A stretch of 5,284 nucleotides of DNA from CAYGZA01 sp964354135 (lineage in GTDB: Bacteria; Planctomycetota; Planctomycetia; Pirellulales; Thermoguttaceae). The DNA lies in the NCBI GenBank assembly GCA_964354135.1, contig CAYGZA010000391.1:1-5284 (forward strand), in the 5' to 3' direction. The position numbers and the translations under genes are program-made. Shown piece by piece: positions 1 to 5,284 of this stretch; within the stretch, counting starts at the first letter, position 1, and each line of letters opens with the position of its first letter. The notes beneath the pieces were generated by a model. The model searched no databases and was not told the DNA's origin. It saw only the letters and a list, made by a program, of their open reading frames with translations.

Positions 1-2271
1 ACCCTGGGAACCTTCGATTACATTTCTCCGGAGCAGGCCCGCGATCCCCGCACCGCCGACGTGCGGAGCGACATCTATTCCTTGGGCTGCACCTTGTTTT
101 ACATGTTGACGGGCCGGCCGCCGTTCCCCGAGGGGACCGTGCTCCAGAAGCTCCTTCAGCACCAGGAGGAGAAGCCGCCCGAGCTGCGGCAATTTCGCGA
201 AGACCTGCCGGAAGAGGTTCCGCAGCTCTTGCGGCGGATGATGGCCAAGGACCCGAAGCGTCGATTTCAGACCCCGGCGGAACTGATCCAGTCGCTCTTG
301 TTGTTGGCCGGGCGAATCGGCTTGAGCCCGGCGGGCCCGGGAGCACCTTATTGGGCCGTGCCGCGGCCGCAGAAGACGCCGTTCCTCCAACGGCACGTAC
401 CCTGGATGGCGCCGCTGGCACTGCTGATCCTCTTGGTGGGCGTACTGGAGTACCTCGGCTCGCCGTGGGGTCAAGAGCCCAGTGCGACTCGATTGTTCGT
501 CGGCCAGCCGGAAGAGCCGGTCTCGGCGCCGCCCGATCCCCGGGCCTTCGCACCCGCGGAGCCCGGGCGGCCGCAAACGTCCTCTCCGGTCCCAAGCGGG
601 CCCGATACGGCAGGGTCTCCGGGAAAAAAAGTCGGCGAGCAAAGTGTTCTGCCGCCTTCGGCCGGAAAGCAAGAACCCACCGGAAAGGCCGATCAACCCT
701 CGGCGAAAGGCGTTGCCGGCTCGCCGCCGGTGGATGCCATCCCGCCGAAGACGGCGGTCGCGAAGGGACCGGCAGTCGCCTCGGATGCGGCTCCCGGAAA
801 CTCAGCCGGCGCTGCGATCCCGAGGGGCGCGGAGCTGCGCCCGAATCCGGCAGCCGAAGGGCTTTCGCTGTCGAAGCCGACTTCCTCGGGACTGCCGGCG
901 GTTTCGCAAACCGCACCGGCCCAAGGTGAGATCAGCGCGGCTCGCGGGCCTCTGCCCGCGGCCATTCCCGTGCCTGGAGCGCCTGCCGGGACCGGCGAGA
1001 AGAAACCCGGAGCGGGCATCCTGGTGGTCGATGGTGCGGTTGGGGAAAACCACTTCGCCACGCTGGAGACCGCCTGCAGCGCCGCCGCCGGCAACGACAT
1101 CATCGAGTTGCGGTATAGCGGTCCGCGGGAAGAGCGGCCCATCGCCCTCGGCAACCGGAGACTCACCATCCGCGCGGGCAAGGGGTTCCAGCCGGTCGTG
1201 GTGTTCCGGCCATCGGAGGCGGACCTGGAACGCCACCGTGCGATGTTCGCCCTGACGGGCAGCCAGTTGACGCTCGTGGACGTGGCCCTGGAGCTGGTCG
1301 TTCCCCGGGAGATTCCGGCGGAGAGTTGGTCGCTCTTTGAGATCCGGCAGGCGGAGCTGACGCGCCTGGAGAAGTGTACGCTGACCATCCGCAATGCCTC
1401 GGAGCGCCAAGGGGCGTACCATCAGGAGGTGGCGTTCTTCCGGGTGGGAGCCGTGCCGGGAAGCGCCGGGGCAGCGGGCGATCGCACCGCCGGTCCGCAG
1501 CGGCTCTCGATCGTGCTGTCGGACTGCACCGTCCGCGGGGAGGCGGTCGTGCTCAGGCTCCAGCAGCCGCGGGCGATCCAGTTCACTTGGGACAACGGGC
1601 TCGTGGCCACCAGCGAGCGGTTCCTCGTGGCCGACGGCAGCCAGGAGGCTCCGCCGTCCGGCGAGGCAATCAAGATCGAGCTTGGGCACCTGACCGCGCT
1701 GGTCCGCGGCGGGTTTTGCCAGCTCCTTCAGAGCGAATCGGCTCCGCGGCAGTTCGCCGCACAGCTCGACGTGGCCGACAGCATCCTCCTCGCGGGTCCG
1801 GACGGCCCGCTCATCGAGCAGACGGGCGTTCCGGCCTCCGATGCCTTCCGCGAGCGGATTTCGTGGAACGGAGATCGGAACTTCTACGACGGATTCGCCG
1901 TATTCTGGAGCGTGCGGCACGCCGACCGGGAATCGCCGCAGGAGACGATGGCGTTCGATGCCTGGCAGGAGCATTGGGGGCCCCAGCGCGAGATCCTCCC
2001 CGTGGCCGGGCGCGTCCGATGGAGCCAGGCGCCTGCCGCGAGCCGTCCGGTCCACGCGCACGCGCCGGGCGACTACGCCCTGGAGAGCCCTCCGGCCGGG
2101 AGCCCGCCGAATCCGGCCCTCGGCGCGGCCAGCGACGGGAGCGACGCGGGCGCCGAGTTAGAGCGATTGCCCCAAGTGCCTCCGCTGTCGCCTCTCAAGG
2201 AGGCCCCTGCGAAACCCGAGTGGCCGGGTCCCTGGGGCCCCGCCTCCAAGGGTTCCGCTTCCAAGGGCTGA
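1..2271 (+). CDS. Transmembrane Ser/Thr protein kinase with C-terminal beta-helix-like domain (5'-truncated by window edge)
   Basis: The reading frame is open from base 1, so the gene begins upstream and 756 residues are visible. Residues 1-12 read TLGTFDYISPEQ, the end of a Hanks-type activation loop with the APE-like motif. DIYSLG follows at 24-29 (subdomain IX), and KDPKRRF carries the subdomain XI arginine near residue 85. The catalytic HRD and DFG motifs would lie before the window, so activity cannot be judged. After the kinase fold comes one hydrophobic segment (about residues 135-153, nt 403-459), then a Pro/Ala/Gly-rich linker to about residue 337. Residues 338 to about 664 are rich in short beta strands, starting with an AxxxAxxGDxIEL-like stretch (ACSAAAGNDIIEL) as in pectate-lyase-fold right-handed beta helices. 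A Pro-rich tail ends the protein. I infer a cytoplasmic kinase and an extracytoplasmic sensing or binding domain. The GTG at 61 lies inside the kinase domain and is not a true start. The end overlaps the convergent glycosyltransferase gene by 77 bp. Confidence 0.93.
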   Translation, partial: TLGTFDYISPEQARDPRTADVRSDIYSLGCTLFYMLTGRPPFPEGTVLQKLLQHQEEKPPELRQFREDLPEEVPQLLRRMMAKDPKRRFQTPAELIQSLLLLAGRIGLSPAGPGAPYWAVPRPQKTPFLQRHVPWMAPLALLILLVGVLEYLGSPWGQEPSATRLFVGQPEEPVSAPPDPRAFAPAEPGRPQTSSPVPSGPDTAGSPGKKVGEQSVLPPSAGKQEPTGKADQPSAKGVAGSPPVDAIPPKTAVAKGPAVASDAAPGNSAGAAIPRGAELRPNPAAEGLSLSKPTSSGLPAVSQTAPAQGEISAARGPLPAAIPVPGAPAGTGEKKPGAGILVVDGAVGENHFATLETACSAAAGNDIIELRYSGPREERPIALGNRRLTIRAGKGFQPVVVFRPSEADLERHRAMFALTGSQLTLVDVALELVVPREIPAESWSLFEIRQAELTRLEKCTLTIRNASERQGAYHQEVAFFRVGAVPGSAGAAGDRTAGPQRLSIVLSDCTVRGEAVVLRLQQPRAIQFTWDNGLVATSERFLVADGSQEAPPSGEAIKIELGHLTALVRGGFCQLLQSESAPRQFAAQLDVADSILLAGPDGPLIEQTGVPASDAFRERISWNGDRNFYDGFAVFWSVRHADRESPQETMAFDAWQEHWGPQREILPVAGRVRWSQAPAASRPVHAHAPGDYALESPPAGSPPNPALGAASDGSDAGAELERLPQVPPLSPLKEAPAKPEWPGPWGPASKGSASKG

Positions 2272-3385
2272 GCGAAAGCACTTCGCGGTAGTGTCCGACC
2301 AGCTTGGCGCCGGCCGACCGGATGTCGAACGCCTCCTCGGCCCGGCGCCGGGCAGCGGTGCCGGTGGAGGCCCGCAGCCGCACGTCGCCGAGCATCGCGA
2401 GCGTCGCAGCCGTCAACGCGCCCGGATCGTCCGGCGGCACGAGGATCGCGGAATGCGAATCGGGTGGAAAGATCTCCCGCGTTCCTCCCACGTCGGTGGC
2501 CACGATCGGCAATCCGGAAGCGGCCGCCTCCAACAAGACCCGGCCCAACGGCTCCTGCCGGGCAGGGTGTACCAGCACGGCAAGCTCGTTGAGCACTTGC
2601 GGAACGTCCCCGCGAAACCCGAGGAAGTGGAACCGGCCGGCCGTTTGCTCGGCACGACGGCGGAGACCGGCCTCGAAGCGCCGCGATTCATCTTTCTCGG
2701 AATAGCGCTCGCCGACAATAAGATAATGCACATCGGGAAGCGCTTCGGCAAGCAGTCCCGCGGCCCGGACCAGCACGTCCTGCCCCTTGCGAAGCCCGAT
2801 CTGCCCGACGGTGCCGAGCAGCCGGACATCTTGCGGGAGACCCAGCAGGCGGTGGATGTAGCCGGTGGCCGGCCGCGGGCGAAACTGCACCAGATCGACG
2901 CCGTTGTAGAGCACGTGGAGCTTTAGCGCCGCCAAGCCGGCCGCCGCGTGGAAATCCCGAGTGGCGTTTGAGACGGCCAACAACCGGACGTGGCGGTTCA
3001 AATCGGCGATGGCGCGCAGGCTCAACCGGAGGATGTCGCGAAGATGAGCGATGCTCGGCACGCCCGCTTCGGCGGCAACGGGCCCCGACAGCCGCCCCAT
3101 CGCAAGGCTGTTGGCATGAAGGAGATCGGGCTGCACGCGGGCCAGCAGCTCGCCCAGCTCTTGTCGCAGCCGGGGCTGCGGAAGGCGTTGCCCCGCGGCA
3201 TCGGCCGCCTGAAACGGCAACACCTCGATGCCTCTCGCGCGAAGCGCCTCGGCCAGCGGTCCTTGCGGCGGGGCTGCGACGATCGCTTCAAAGCCGGCGA
3301 CGCAAACGCCCTCCAGCGTCGCCAGCATCGAGCGCTCGCCGCCATTGAGCGTGGCGTATTCGCAGAGCAGGAGCACTTTCGGCAT
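2195..3385 (-). CDS. Glycosyltransferase family 4 (GT-B fold) protein
   Basis: The 396-residue product looks like a complete GT4 enzyme, which transfers a sugar from a nucleotide-sugar donor to a glycan, lipid or other acceptor at the cytoplasmic face of the membrane. The N-terminal acceptor domain begins KVLLLCEY, with a glycine-rich turn NGGERSM at 14-20 and HANSLA at 90-95. Linker and donor-domain hallmarks are LYNGVD (159-164), the GQIGLRKGQD loop (194-203) and the E-x7-E signature with E278 and E286, followed by ASGLPIVATDVGG. No signal peptide or membrane segment is evident. ATG 3385 is chosen because GAGGT (3398-3394) lies 8 nt upstream and family proteins start close to the KVLLL strand. 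ATG 3400 would add five residues but has no ribosome binding site. Residues past about 371 (PWKRNPWRRG and onward) lie outside the usual fold and fall in the overlap with the kinase gene. Donor and acceptor cannot be read from the sequence. No other glycan genes are visible nearby. Confidence 0.92.
   Translation of the reverse strand: MPKVLLLCEYATLNGGERSMLATLEGVCVAGFEAIVAAPPQGPLAEALRARGIEVLPFQAADAAGQRLPQPRLRQELGELLARVQPDLLHANSLAMGRLSGPVAAEAGVPSIAHLRDILRLSLRAIADLNRHVRLLAVSNATRDFHAAAGLAALKLHVLYNGVDLVQFRPRPATGYIHRLLGLPQDVRLLGTVGQIGLRKGQDVLVRAAGLLAEALPDVHYLIVGERYSEKDESRRFEAGLRRRAEQTAGRFHFLGFRGDVPQVLNELAVLVHPARQEPLGRVLLEAAASGLPIVATDVGGTREIFPPDSHSAILVPPDDPGALTAATLAMLGDVRLRASTGTAARRRAEEAFDIRSAGAKLVGHYREVLSLSPWKRNPWRRGPRDPATRVSQGPP
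2242..2271. repeat. 15-bp tandem duplication in the overlapping gene ends
   Basis: Two adjacent 15-bp units (2242-2256 and 2257-2271) match at 11 of 15 positions and share GC-TCCAAGGG with a fixed register. On the + strand they encode ASKGS-ASKG and end in the kinase stop codon. On the minus strand the same bases encode the PWKRN/PWRRG repeat in the glycosyltransferase tail. The duplication therefore shaped both C-termini at once. Confidence 0.75.
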
Positions 3386-3393
3386 GGGCCGTG

Positions 3394-3398
3394 ACCTC
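3394..3398 (-). promoter_or_regulatory. Ribosome binding site of the GT4 gene
   Basis: GAGGT on the minus strand, 8 nt before ATG 3385. This Shine-Dalgarno match decides the start. The alternative ATG at 3400 has only GC-rich palindromic sequence before it and would itself overlap the GAGGT. Confidence 0.6.
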
Positions 3399-3407
3399 AT
3401 GAAGCCG

Positions 3408-3423
3408 CCGCGGCCGGCCGCGG
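3408..3423. repeat. 16-bp perfect palindrome upstream of the GT4 gene
   Basis: CCGCGGCCGGCCGCGG is identical to its own reverse complement over all 16 bases, and the symmetry stops at the flanking G/A pair. It lies 22 bp upstream of the GT4 start codon (and 9 bp upstream of its ribosome binding site), so in the transcript it would sit in the leader. It could be an operator, a cruciform-forming site, or simply a by-product of GC richness. Confidence 0.55.
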
Positions 3424-3436
3424 AAGCGGGTTCGCG

Positions 3437-3498
3437 GGCCGGCGAGACGCCGGTCCTAGTGAACTGCGGTTCAACAGACCGGCGAGACGCCGGTCCTA
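3437..3498. repeat. Pair of identical 20-bp hairpin repeats at 40-bp spacing
   Basis: CCGGCGAGACGCCGGTCCTA occurs exactly at 3439-3458 and 3479-3498. Each copy folds as an inverted repeat around the loop AGA. Copy 2 has a perfect 8-bp stem (3477-3484 with 3488-3495). Copy 1 has a 6-bp perfect stem that extends to 8 only through a G-T pair. A 5-bp inverted repeat (TGAAC-TGCG-GTTCA, 3460-3473) lies between them, giving three consecutive foldback units. The Uma2 stop codon is the last three bases of copy 2. I infer a dispersed intergenic repeat (REP-like) found in many places in the genome, which the window alone cannot confirm. Confidence 0.8.
3477..3495 (-). terminator. Hairpin immediately after the Uma2 stop codon, possible terminator or 3'-end stabiliser
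   Basis: On the minus strand the 8-bp stem GACCGGCG/CGCCGGTC with loop TCT starts at the base after the TAG stop. No U-tract follows (TGTTG comes next), so it is not a canonical intrinsic terminator. It may pause transcription or protect the mRNA 3' end. This is the second copy of the 20-bp repeat. Confidence 0.35.
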
Positions 3499-4167
3499 CT
3501 GGGCTTGCGAATCCGGCGGCTGGCCCGGCTCGGCAAACAGGTCCTTCAACTCCAACCGGAAGCCGGGCAGTAACGGGCCTCCTTCGAGGGTTCCCTGCAA
3601 GCCGACCACTGCGAAGCGCTCCGGGCTGTCGTACACCCGCACCTCTTGCGGCCATGGATCGACGTACCAAACCTGTCGCACTCCGGCGGCAAAGTAATCG
3701 CGGAGCTTCCGTTCCATCTCCTGCCGCGTGTTCCCTTTGCTGAGCACCTCGACGGCCAAGTCCGGGGCAAGGCCAAACATTGCCTGCCGAGGAACCTTCC
3801 CTCCCGGCAAGCGGTCGATGGAGATGTAGGAAACGTCGGGCACTCGCACCAGCCCGGGCGATAACCGCATCATCCCGTCGGGTCCCAGCACGATGCCTAG
3901 ACGTTCTTCGGCGACGTAGCTGCCGAGCACCCGGATGATGACCACCGCCAGATAAGCTTCGTAAATGCCCATGACTTTCTCCACCAGAACGCCGTCCACC
4001 AGCTCGCAAAGGGTGTCGTGCCGCTCGTTGATCTCGATCACGTCTTCTTCGGTTGCCGTGCCGGGCGGAGGATTGAAGTGGATCCGGTGCAAGGGGATGG
4101 GACCGAATCGCGCCACCAGATCGGCGGCGGTCCAGGTGCCGAGTTCGGATTCGGTGGCTTGGGCCAT
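3496..4167 (-). CDS. Uma2 family (DUF820) putative PD-(D/E)XK nuclease-fold protein
   Basis: The 223-residue product matches the Uma2/DUF820 family, whose fold is that of restriction endonucleases. The in vivo role of the family is largely unknown, so nuclease activity is inferred from fold only. Visible hallmarks are CELVDGVLVEK (54-64), PDVSYIS (110-116, D111 a candidate metal ligand), DLAVEVLS (136-143, E140), K154, then YFAAGVRQVWYVDP (158-171) and the closing PGFRLELKDLF (201-211). The length is somewhat above the usual 180-200 residues because of an N-terminal extension of about 40 residues. ATG 4167 is preferred because AAAGGG (4180-4175) lies 7 nt upstream. ATG 4173, two codons earlier, would leave only 1 nt of spacing. 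A GTG at 4281 keeps the frame open but lies upstream of the predicted promoter. The TAG stop falls inside an intergenic hairpin repeat. The gene stands alone, without an obvious partner. Confidence 0.9.
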   Translation of the reverse strand: MAQATESELGTWTAADLVARFGPIPLHRIHFNPPPGTATEEDVIEINERHDTLCELVDGVLVEKVMGIYEAYLAVVIIRVLGSYVAEERLGIVLGPDGMMRLSPGLVRVPDVSYISIDRLPGGKVPRQAMFGLAPDLAVEVLSKGNTRQEMERKLRDYFAAGVRQVWYVDPWPQEVRVYDSPERFAVVGLQGTLEGGPLLPGFRLELKDLFAEPGQPPDSQAQ

Positions 4168-4174
4168 GGGCATG

Positions 4175-4180
4175 CCCTTT
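4175..4180 (-). promoter_or_regulatory. Ribosome binding site of the Uma2 gene
   Basis: AAAGGG on the minus strand, 7 nt before ATG 4167 and only 1 nt before ATG 4173. The spacing favours the downstream ATG as the start. Confidence 0.5.
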
Positions 4181-4218
4181 AGGTGAACGGGTCGGGCCAA
4201 CTTGAACACCTTGCCCCC

Positions 4219-4247
4219 ATTATCGCTCGCGCCAACGCTGGCGACAA
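4219..4247 (-). promoter_or_regulatory. Sigma70-type promoter for the Uma2 gene
   Basis: On the minus strand TTGTCG (4247-4242, 4 of 6 matches to TTGACA) and GATAAT (4224-4219, 5 of 6 matches to TATAAT) are separated by exactly 17 bp. Transcription would start near 4212, giving a leader of about 45 nt before ATG 4167. The position between dapA and Uma2 suggests that Uma2 is transcribed independently. The AT-containing -10 box stands out in otherwise GC-rich DNA. Confidence 0.6.
4230..4243. promoter_or_regulatory. Inverted repeat inside the Uma2 promoter spacer, possible operator
   Basis: CGCCA-ACGC-TGGCG forms a 5-bp inverted repeat lying almost entirely between the -10 and -35 boxes and touching the -35. 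The location fits a repressor site, but the arms are short and could arise by chance. Confidence 0.25.
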
Positions 4248-4299
4248 GAAACGCGGCGGACGAACCCAGGGCCAAATCCACACTGTCGAAGGCGGCCGT

Positions 4300-4315
4300 G
4301 CGGGATCCTGCCCGC
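4300..4315 (-). terminator. Weak GC hairpin downstream of dapA
   Basis: GCGGG-ATCCTG-CCCGC (5-bp stem, 6-nt loop) begins 25 nt past the dapA stop. There is no U-tract after it on the minus strand, so it is at best a weak terminator candidate. Confidence 0.2.
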
Positions 4316-4340
4316 TGGTCCGGGGCCGGATTCCCGTCGC

Positions 4341-5228
4341 CTACAGCAACCCGTAGGCCGCCAGCGTCTTGCGGAGCCTCGCCTCCTCGTTTTCGCCGAG
4401 CGGGGTCATCGGCAGCCGCAACTGGCCGGTGTCGCGGCCGAGGAGCTTCATGGCTGCCTTAATCGGGATGGGATTCGTCGCCAGCCCGAGCATGTCGCGG
4501 CAAAGCGGGAAGAGCTTGCGGTGCCAGCGCTGGGCCTCAGGGATGTTCCCGGCGTCGAAGGCGGCGCACAGCGCGATCATGTCCTTGGGCACGACGTTGC
4601 CGACCACGGAGATCACGCCCCGCCCGCCGATTGCCAACAAGGGCAGCGTCATGCTGTCGTCCCCGCTGAGGATCGTGAGGTCCGTAAGCGCGAGGATCTG
4701 AGAGGCCTGGTCCATCGACCCGGTGGCTTCCTTGACCATGGCGATGTTGGGCAGCTCGGCCATCCGCGCGATCGTCTCGGGCTCGATGTTCTTTCCCGTG
4801 CGGCCGGGGATGTTGTAGACGCAGATCGGGATGCCCACCGCCTCGGCCAGGGCCTTGAAGTGCTCGTAGAAGCCATGCTGCGTCGGCTTGTTGTAGTAGG
4901 GGGCGACGACCAAGGCGGCATCGGCTCCGGTCTTGGCGGCCCAGCGGGTCAAGCGAAGGGCCTCGGCGGTGCTGTTGGAGCCCGTACCCGGCATGACCTT
5001 GATCCGCCCCGCCGCCGCTTCCACCACCACGGCAATCACCCGCTCGTGTTCCGCGTGCGACAGGGTGGGCGATTCGCCGGTCGTCCCCACGGGGCAAAGG
5101 CAGGTGGTGCCGGCCGCAATCTGGAATTCGATTTGCTCTTGGAGCGCCGGGATATCGACCTGGCCGTCCCGAAACGGCGTGATCATGGCGACCGATAGGC
5201 CGGCGAATGGCTCTGCTCGCGTAGGCAT
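4341..5228 (-). CDS. dapA: 4-hydroxy-tetrahydrodipicolinate synthase (DapA)
   Basis: DapA condenses pyruvate with L-aspartate-4-semialdehyde in the cytoplasm, the first committed step toward diaminopimelate and lysine. The 295-residue product is full length (E. coli has 292) and has the class I aldolase TIM-barrel pattern. Active-site residues align with E. coli at a constant offset of +5: T49/T50 in GTTGES (T44/T45), Y112 in YYNKP (Y107), Y138 and R143 in YNIPGRTG (Y133, R138), and the Schiff-base lysine K166 in VKEATG (K161). The YNIPGRT arginine favours DapA over N-acetylneuraminate lyase or other members of the superfamily. ATG 5228 is the only start that keeps the whole N-terminal barrel strand (SVAMITPF), although no Shine-Dalgarno sequence precedes it. 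The leader is instead a C-rich heptamer repeat on the coding strand. The next gene downstream on the same strand, Uma2, is 173 bp away with its own promoter, so dapA is probably not in an operon with it. Confidence 0.97.
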   Translation of the reverse strand: MPTRAEPFAGLSVAMITPFRDGQVDIPALQEQIEFQIAAGTTCLCPVGTTGESPTLSHAEHERVIAVVVEAAAGRIKVMPGTGSNSTAEALRLTRWAAKTGADAALVVAPYYNKPTQHGFYEHFKALAEAVGIPICVYNIPGRTGKNIEPETIARMAELPNIAMVKEATGSMDQASQILALTDLTILSGDDSMTLPLLAIGGRGVISVVGNVVPKDMIALCAAFDAGNIPEAQRWHRKLFPLCRDMLGLATNPIPIKAAMKLLGRDTGQLRLPMTPLGENEEARLRKTLAAYGLL

Positions 5229-5237
5229 GGTTACGGA

Positions 5238-5284
5238 TCAGGGGCTGGGGGTCAGGGGTCAGGGGTCAGGGGCCAGGGAACAGG
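5238..5284. repeat. Heptamer tandem array (TCAGGGG) with G-quadruplex potential upstream of dapA
   Basis: The + strand reads in 7-bp steps from 5238: TCAGGGG, CTGGGGG, three perfect TCAGGGG, CCAGGGA, then ACAGG at the window edge. The array may continue beyond. It has six G-runs of three or more separated by 3-4 bases, fitting the canonical G-quadruplex pattern. The array ends 9 bp from the dapA start codon, so the dapA leader RNA would be C-rich (CCCCTGA units) and lack a Shine-Dalgarno sequence. The G-rich strand is the template strand for dapA. Confidence 0.85.

Noticed and set aside
61..63. GTG at 61 as start of the kinase gene.
   Set aside because: The frame is open to base 1 and encodes the conserved activation-loop and SPEQ sequence before this codon, so it lies inside the kinase domain.
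802..2061. Long open frame on the minus strand opposite the kinase gene.
   Set aside because: It is rich in Arg/Gly/Ala with no family resemblance, as expected for the antisense of a GC-rich gene. The + frame has clear domains.
2226..2240. GGGTCC-CTG-GGGCCC foldback as a terminator for the kinase gene.
   Set aside because: It lies inside both coding regions, has a G-T pair and a 3-base loop, and has no T-tract after it.
1374..2291. Second + strand open frame inside the kinase gene.
   Set aside because: Its translation is Arg/Gly/Ala-rich low complexity, and it overlaps a recognisable coding frame.
2291..2926. Open frame on the + strand opposite the glycosyltransferase.
   Set aside because: It is antisense to the conserved GT4 donor domain and has no recognisable motif.
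3437..3498. The two 20-bp repeats as a mini CRISPR array.
   Set aside because: There are only two copies, the spacer is itself a small inverted repeat, the unit is shorter than CRISPR repeats, and no cas gene is nearby.
3386..4009. The GT4 reading frame stays open on the minus strand as far as 4009, suggesting a 604-residue protein.
   Set aside because: The extra 5' part runs through the Uma2 gene in another frame and has no recognisable domain. The GT4 fold begins at 3385 with its own ribosome binding site.
4168..4281. GTG at 4281 as an upstream start for Uma2.
   Set aside because: The predicted -10/-35 boxes lie within this stretch, and the ATG at 4167 has a well-spaced ribosome binding site.
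4521..5198. Open frame on the + strand opposite dapA.
   Set aside because: It is antisense to a fully conserved DapA with all active-site residues, and its composition is Gly/Arg/Asp-rich as expected for a shadow frame.

Overview
The window looks like a piece of a planctomycete chromosome, probably a Pirellulales-type relative. The evidence is high GC throughout, a membrane-anchored Ser/Thr kinase with a long Pro/Ala-rich linker and a non-catalytic C-terminal domain, a Uma2-family gene (a family much expanded in that phylum), and short GC-rich intergenic repeats. This assignment is inference from gene style; no phylogenetic marker is present.

Layout. Positions 1-2271 (+) hold the 3' part of a Ser/Thr protein kinase gene whose start lies before the window. 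The other three genes are all on the minus strand. They are a GT4 glycosyltransferase (2195-3385), a Uma2/DUF820 nuclease-fold protein (3496-4167) and dapA (4341-5228). The kinase and glycosyltransferase genes are convergent and overlap tail to tail by 77 bp, so no intergenic terminator can lie between them. The 110-bp gap between the glycosyltransferase and Uma2 genes contains two identical 20-bp hairpin repeats exactly 40 bp apart, a small inverted repeat between them, and a 16-bp perfect palindrome. The 173-bp gap between Uma2 and dapA contains a good sigma70-type promoter reading into Uma2. The right edge, directly upstream of dapA, is a G-rich heptamer array (TCAGGGG on the + strand).

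Function. The genes do not form an obvious single pathway. DapA makes the first committed intermediate of lysine and diaminopimelate synthesis. The GT4 enzyme probably builds a surface glycan or glycolipid. The kinase is a putative transmembrane sensor-regulator. Uma2 has no established cellular role that I can assign. I see no RNA gene, CRISPR array, insertion sequence or prophage. I do not see a convincing new multi-gene system. The points most worth a second look are the kinase's extracytoplasmic beta-helix-like domain, the overlapping gene ends built on a 15-bp tandem duplication, and the intergenic repeat elements.
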